From JAJPKK01 sp963844635 (lineage in GTDB: Bacteria > Pseudomonadota > Alphaproteobacteria > Rhizobiales > Xanthobacteraceae): a stretch of DNA of 64,000 nucleotides. The stretch is taken from NCBI GenBank assembly GCA_963844635.1, contig CAWJPD010000013.1, positions 147,305 through 211,304 of the forward strand. Reading direction: 5' to 3'. The notes beneath the pieces are model-generated. The model saw nothing but the letters and a program-made list of their open reading frames with translations. It was not told the DNA's origin and searched no databases. The translations under genes were made by a program, and so were the position numbers. This document shows, in pieces, positions 63,718-64,000 of this stretch. Numbering within the stretch: the stretch's first letter is position 1; the number at the start of each line of letters is the position of its first letter.

Positions 63718-63864
63718 CTGAAGCGGGATGCGTTCAGCGTGAATCGCCTCCCGCCCGGTTCTGTTTTGCGCACCCGTCGCGGACTGCGCTCGACGACGGA
63801 TGCGTGCTGATTTTGCGCATGATCTGCGTCCGAAAAATTTGCAACCTTTCGGCATCACGCACTA
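63718..63864 (+). repeat. three-hairpin repeat, long form (copy 14)
   Basis: CTGAAGCGGGATGCGTTCAG to GGCATCACGCACTAA in A-B-C order, 70 bases after copy 13 in the same orientation. The rest of 63507-63948 holds copy 13, the third-family repeat and no gene. Confidence 0.9.
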
Positions 63865-63948
63865 ACGGTGTGATGTTCTTGGACGAGCAGCACTCGACGG
63901 TGCCGCCGCCGCAGGTGGCAACACCCGCACTGTTAGAGATTGATGGGG

Positions 63949-64000
63949 TGGTGCCCGTGGAGGGAATCGAACCCCCACTCCTTGCGGAACACGATTTTGA
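63949..64000 (-). tRNA. tRNA-Leu (anticodon CAA), 5' part beyond the window
   Basis: On the minus strand the visible 52 bases read TCAAAATCGTG (anticodon loop with CAA and the 3' side of the stem), then a short variable arm TTCCGCAAGGAG, the T arm GGGGG-TTCGATT-CCCTC, the acceptor strand CACGGGC, and A plus encoded CCA. The long variable arm, the CAA anticodon and a GCCCGTG-type acceptor fit tRNA-Leu. The 5' half is outside the window. Confidence 0.85.

Noticed and set aside
63507..64000. genomic island boundary at tRNA-Leu
   Set aside because: Repeats lie next to the tRNA, but no integrase and no direct repeat of the tRNA 3' end was seen in the window.

Overview
The window is GC-rich chromosomal DNA of an alphaproteobacterium, most likely of the order Hyphomicrobiales (Bradyrhizobium or Xanthobacteraceae-like). 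The evidence is the gene order hflK-hflC-DUF2065-degP, the trpC-moaC-moeA cluster, a heparinase gene followed by purH, the class III adenylate cyclase with TPRs, and dispersed palindromic repeats of the kind common in that order. This assignment is inferred from gene content; no database search was run.

Layout. 1-7.3 kb (minus strand): M48 peptidase, DUF898 membrane protein, acyl-CoA ligase, spermidine-synthase-like membrane protein and a ThuA protein. 7.4-30.4 kb: an accessory region of exported enzymes. It holds a lectin-like protein, an amidohydrolase, a Tat-exported alpha/beta hydrolase, a RidA-like gene split by an IS1634-family element, an M13 peptidase, a carboxymuconolactone-decarboxylase-like protein, a DUF6569 protein, a fumarylacetoacetate-hydrolase-family protein, three paralogous secreted proteins, an exported methyltransferase, a PQQ dehydrogenase, a decayed VapBC module, an adenylate cyclase and an IS1182-family element. 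30.8-41 kb: lactate permease, then the housekeeping clusters degP/DUF2065/hflC/hflK and moeA/moaC/trpC, and a phytoene-synthase-like gene. 41.2-52.1 kb: a heme-bearing beta-propeller protein, an aldo/keto reductase, a fourth paralogue, gamma-glutamyltransferase, an IS5-family element, a DUF2934 gene, a His/Asp-rich protein, a 2-hydroxyacid dehydrogenase and a second FAH protein. 52.2-64 kb: TPR-methyltransferase, ubiA, rsmE, RNase T2, DTW and TauD proteins, heparinase, purH and, cut by the window end, tRNA-Leu(CAA).

Four things stand out. First, a modular repeat of three hairpins (A, B, C), about 145 bp long and CTAG-bounded, occurs about 14 times in full, shortened or fragmentary form. It usually abuts gene 3' ends and supplies the stop codon of at least six genes. 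Second, two unrelated IS elements sit on CTAG sites, one of them exactly at the CTAG end of such a repeat. Third, a VapBC toxin-antitoxin pair of canonical size carries one in-frame TAA in each gene. Fourth, about fifteen single-base frameshifts, several in short homopolymers, break a dozen otherwise full-length genes. This looks more like assembly or sequencing indels than decay, but it needs raw reads to settle.

The accessory genes encode a largely periplasmic oxidative and hydrolytic set: quinoprotein dehydrogenase, c-heme propeller protein, amidohydrolase, FAH proteins, CMD-like protein, aldo/keto reductase, acyl-CoA ligase, lactate permease and four secreted paralogues. I infer a catabolic function; the substrate cannot be read from the sequence.
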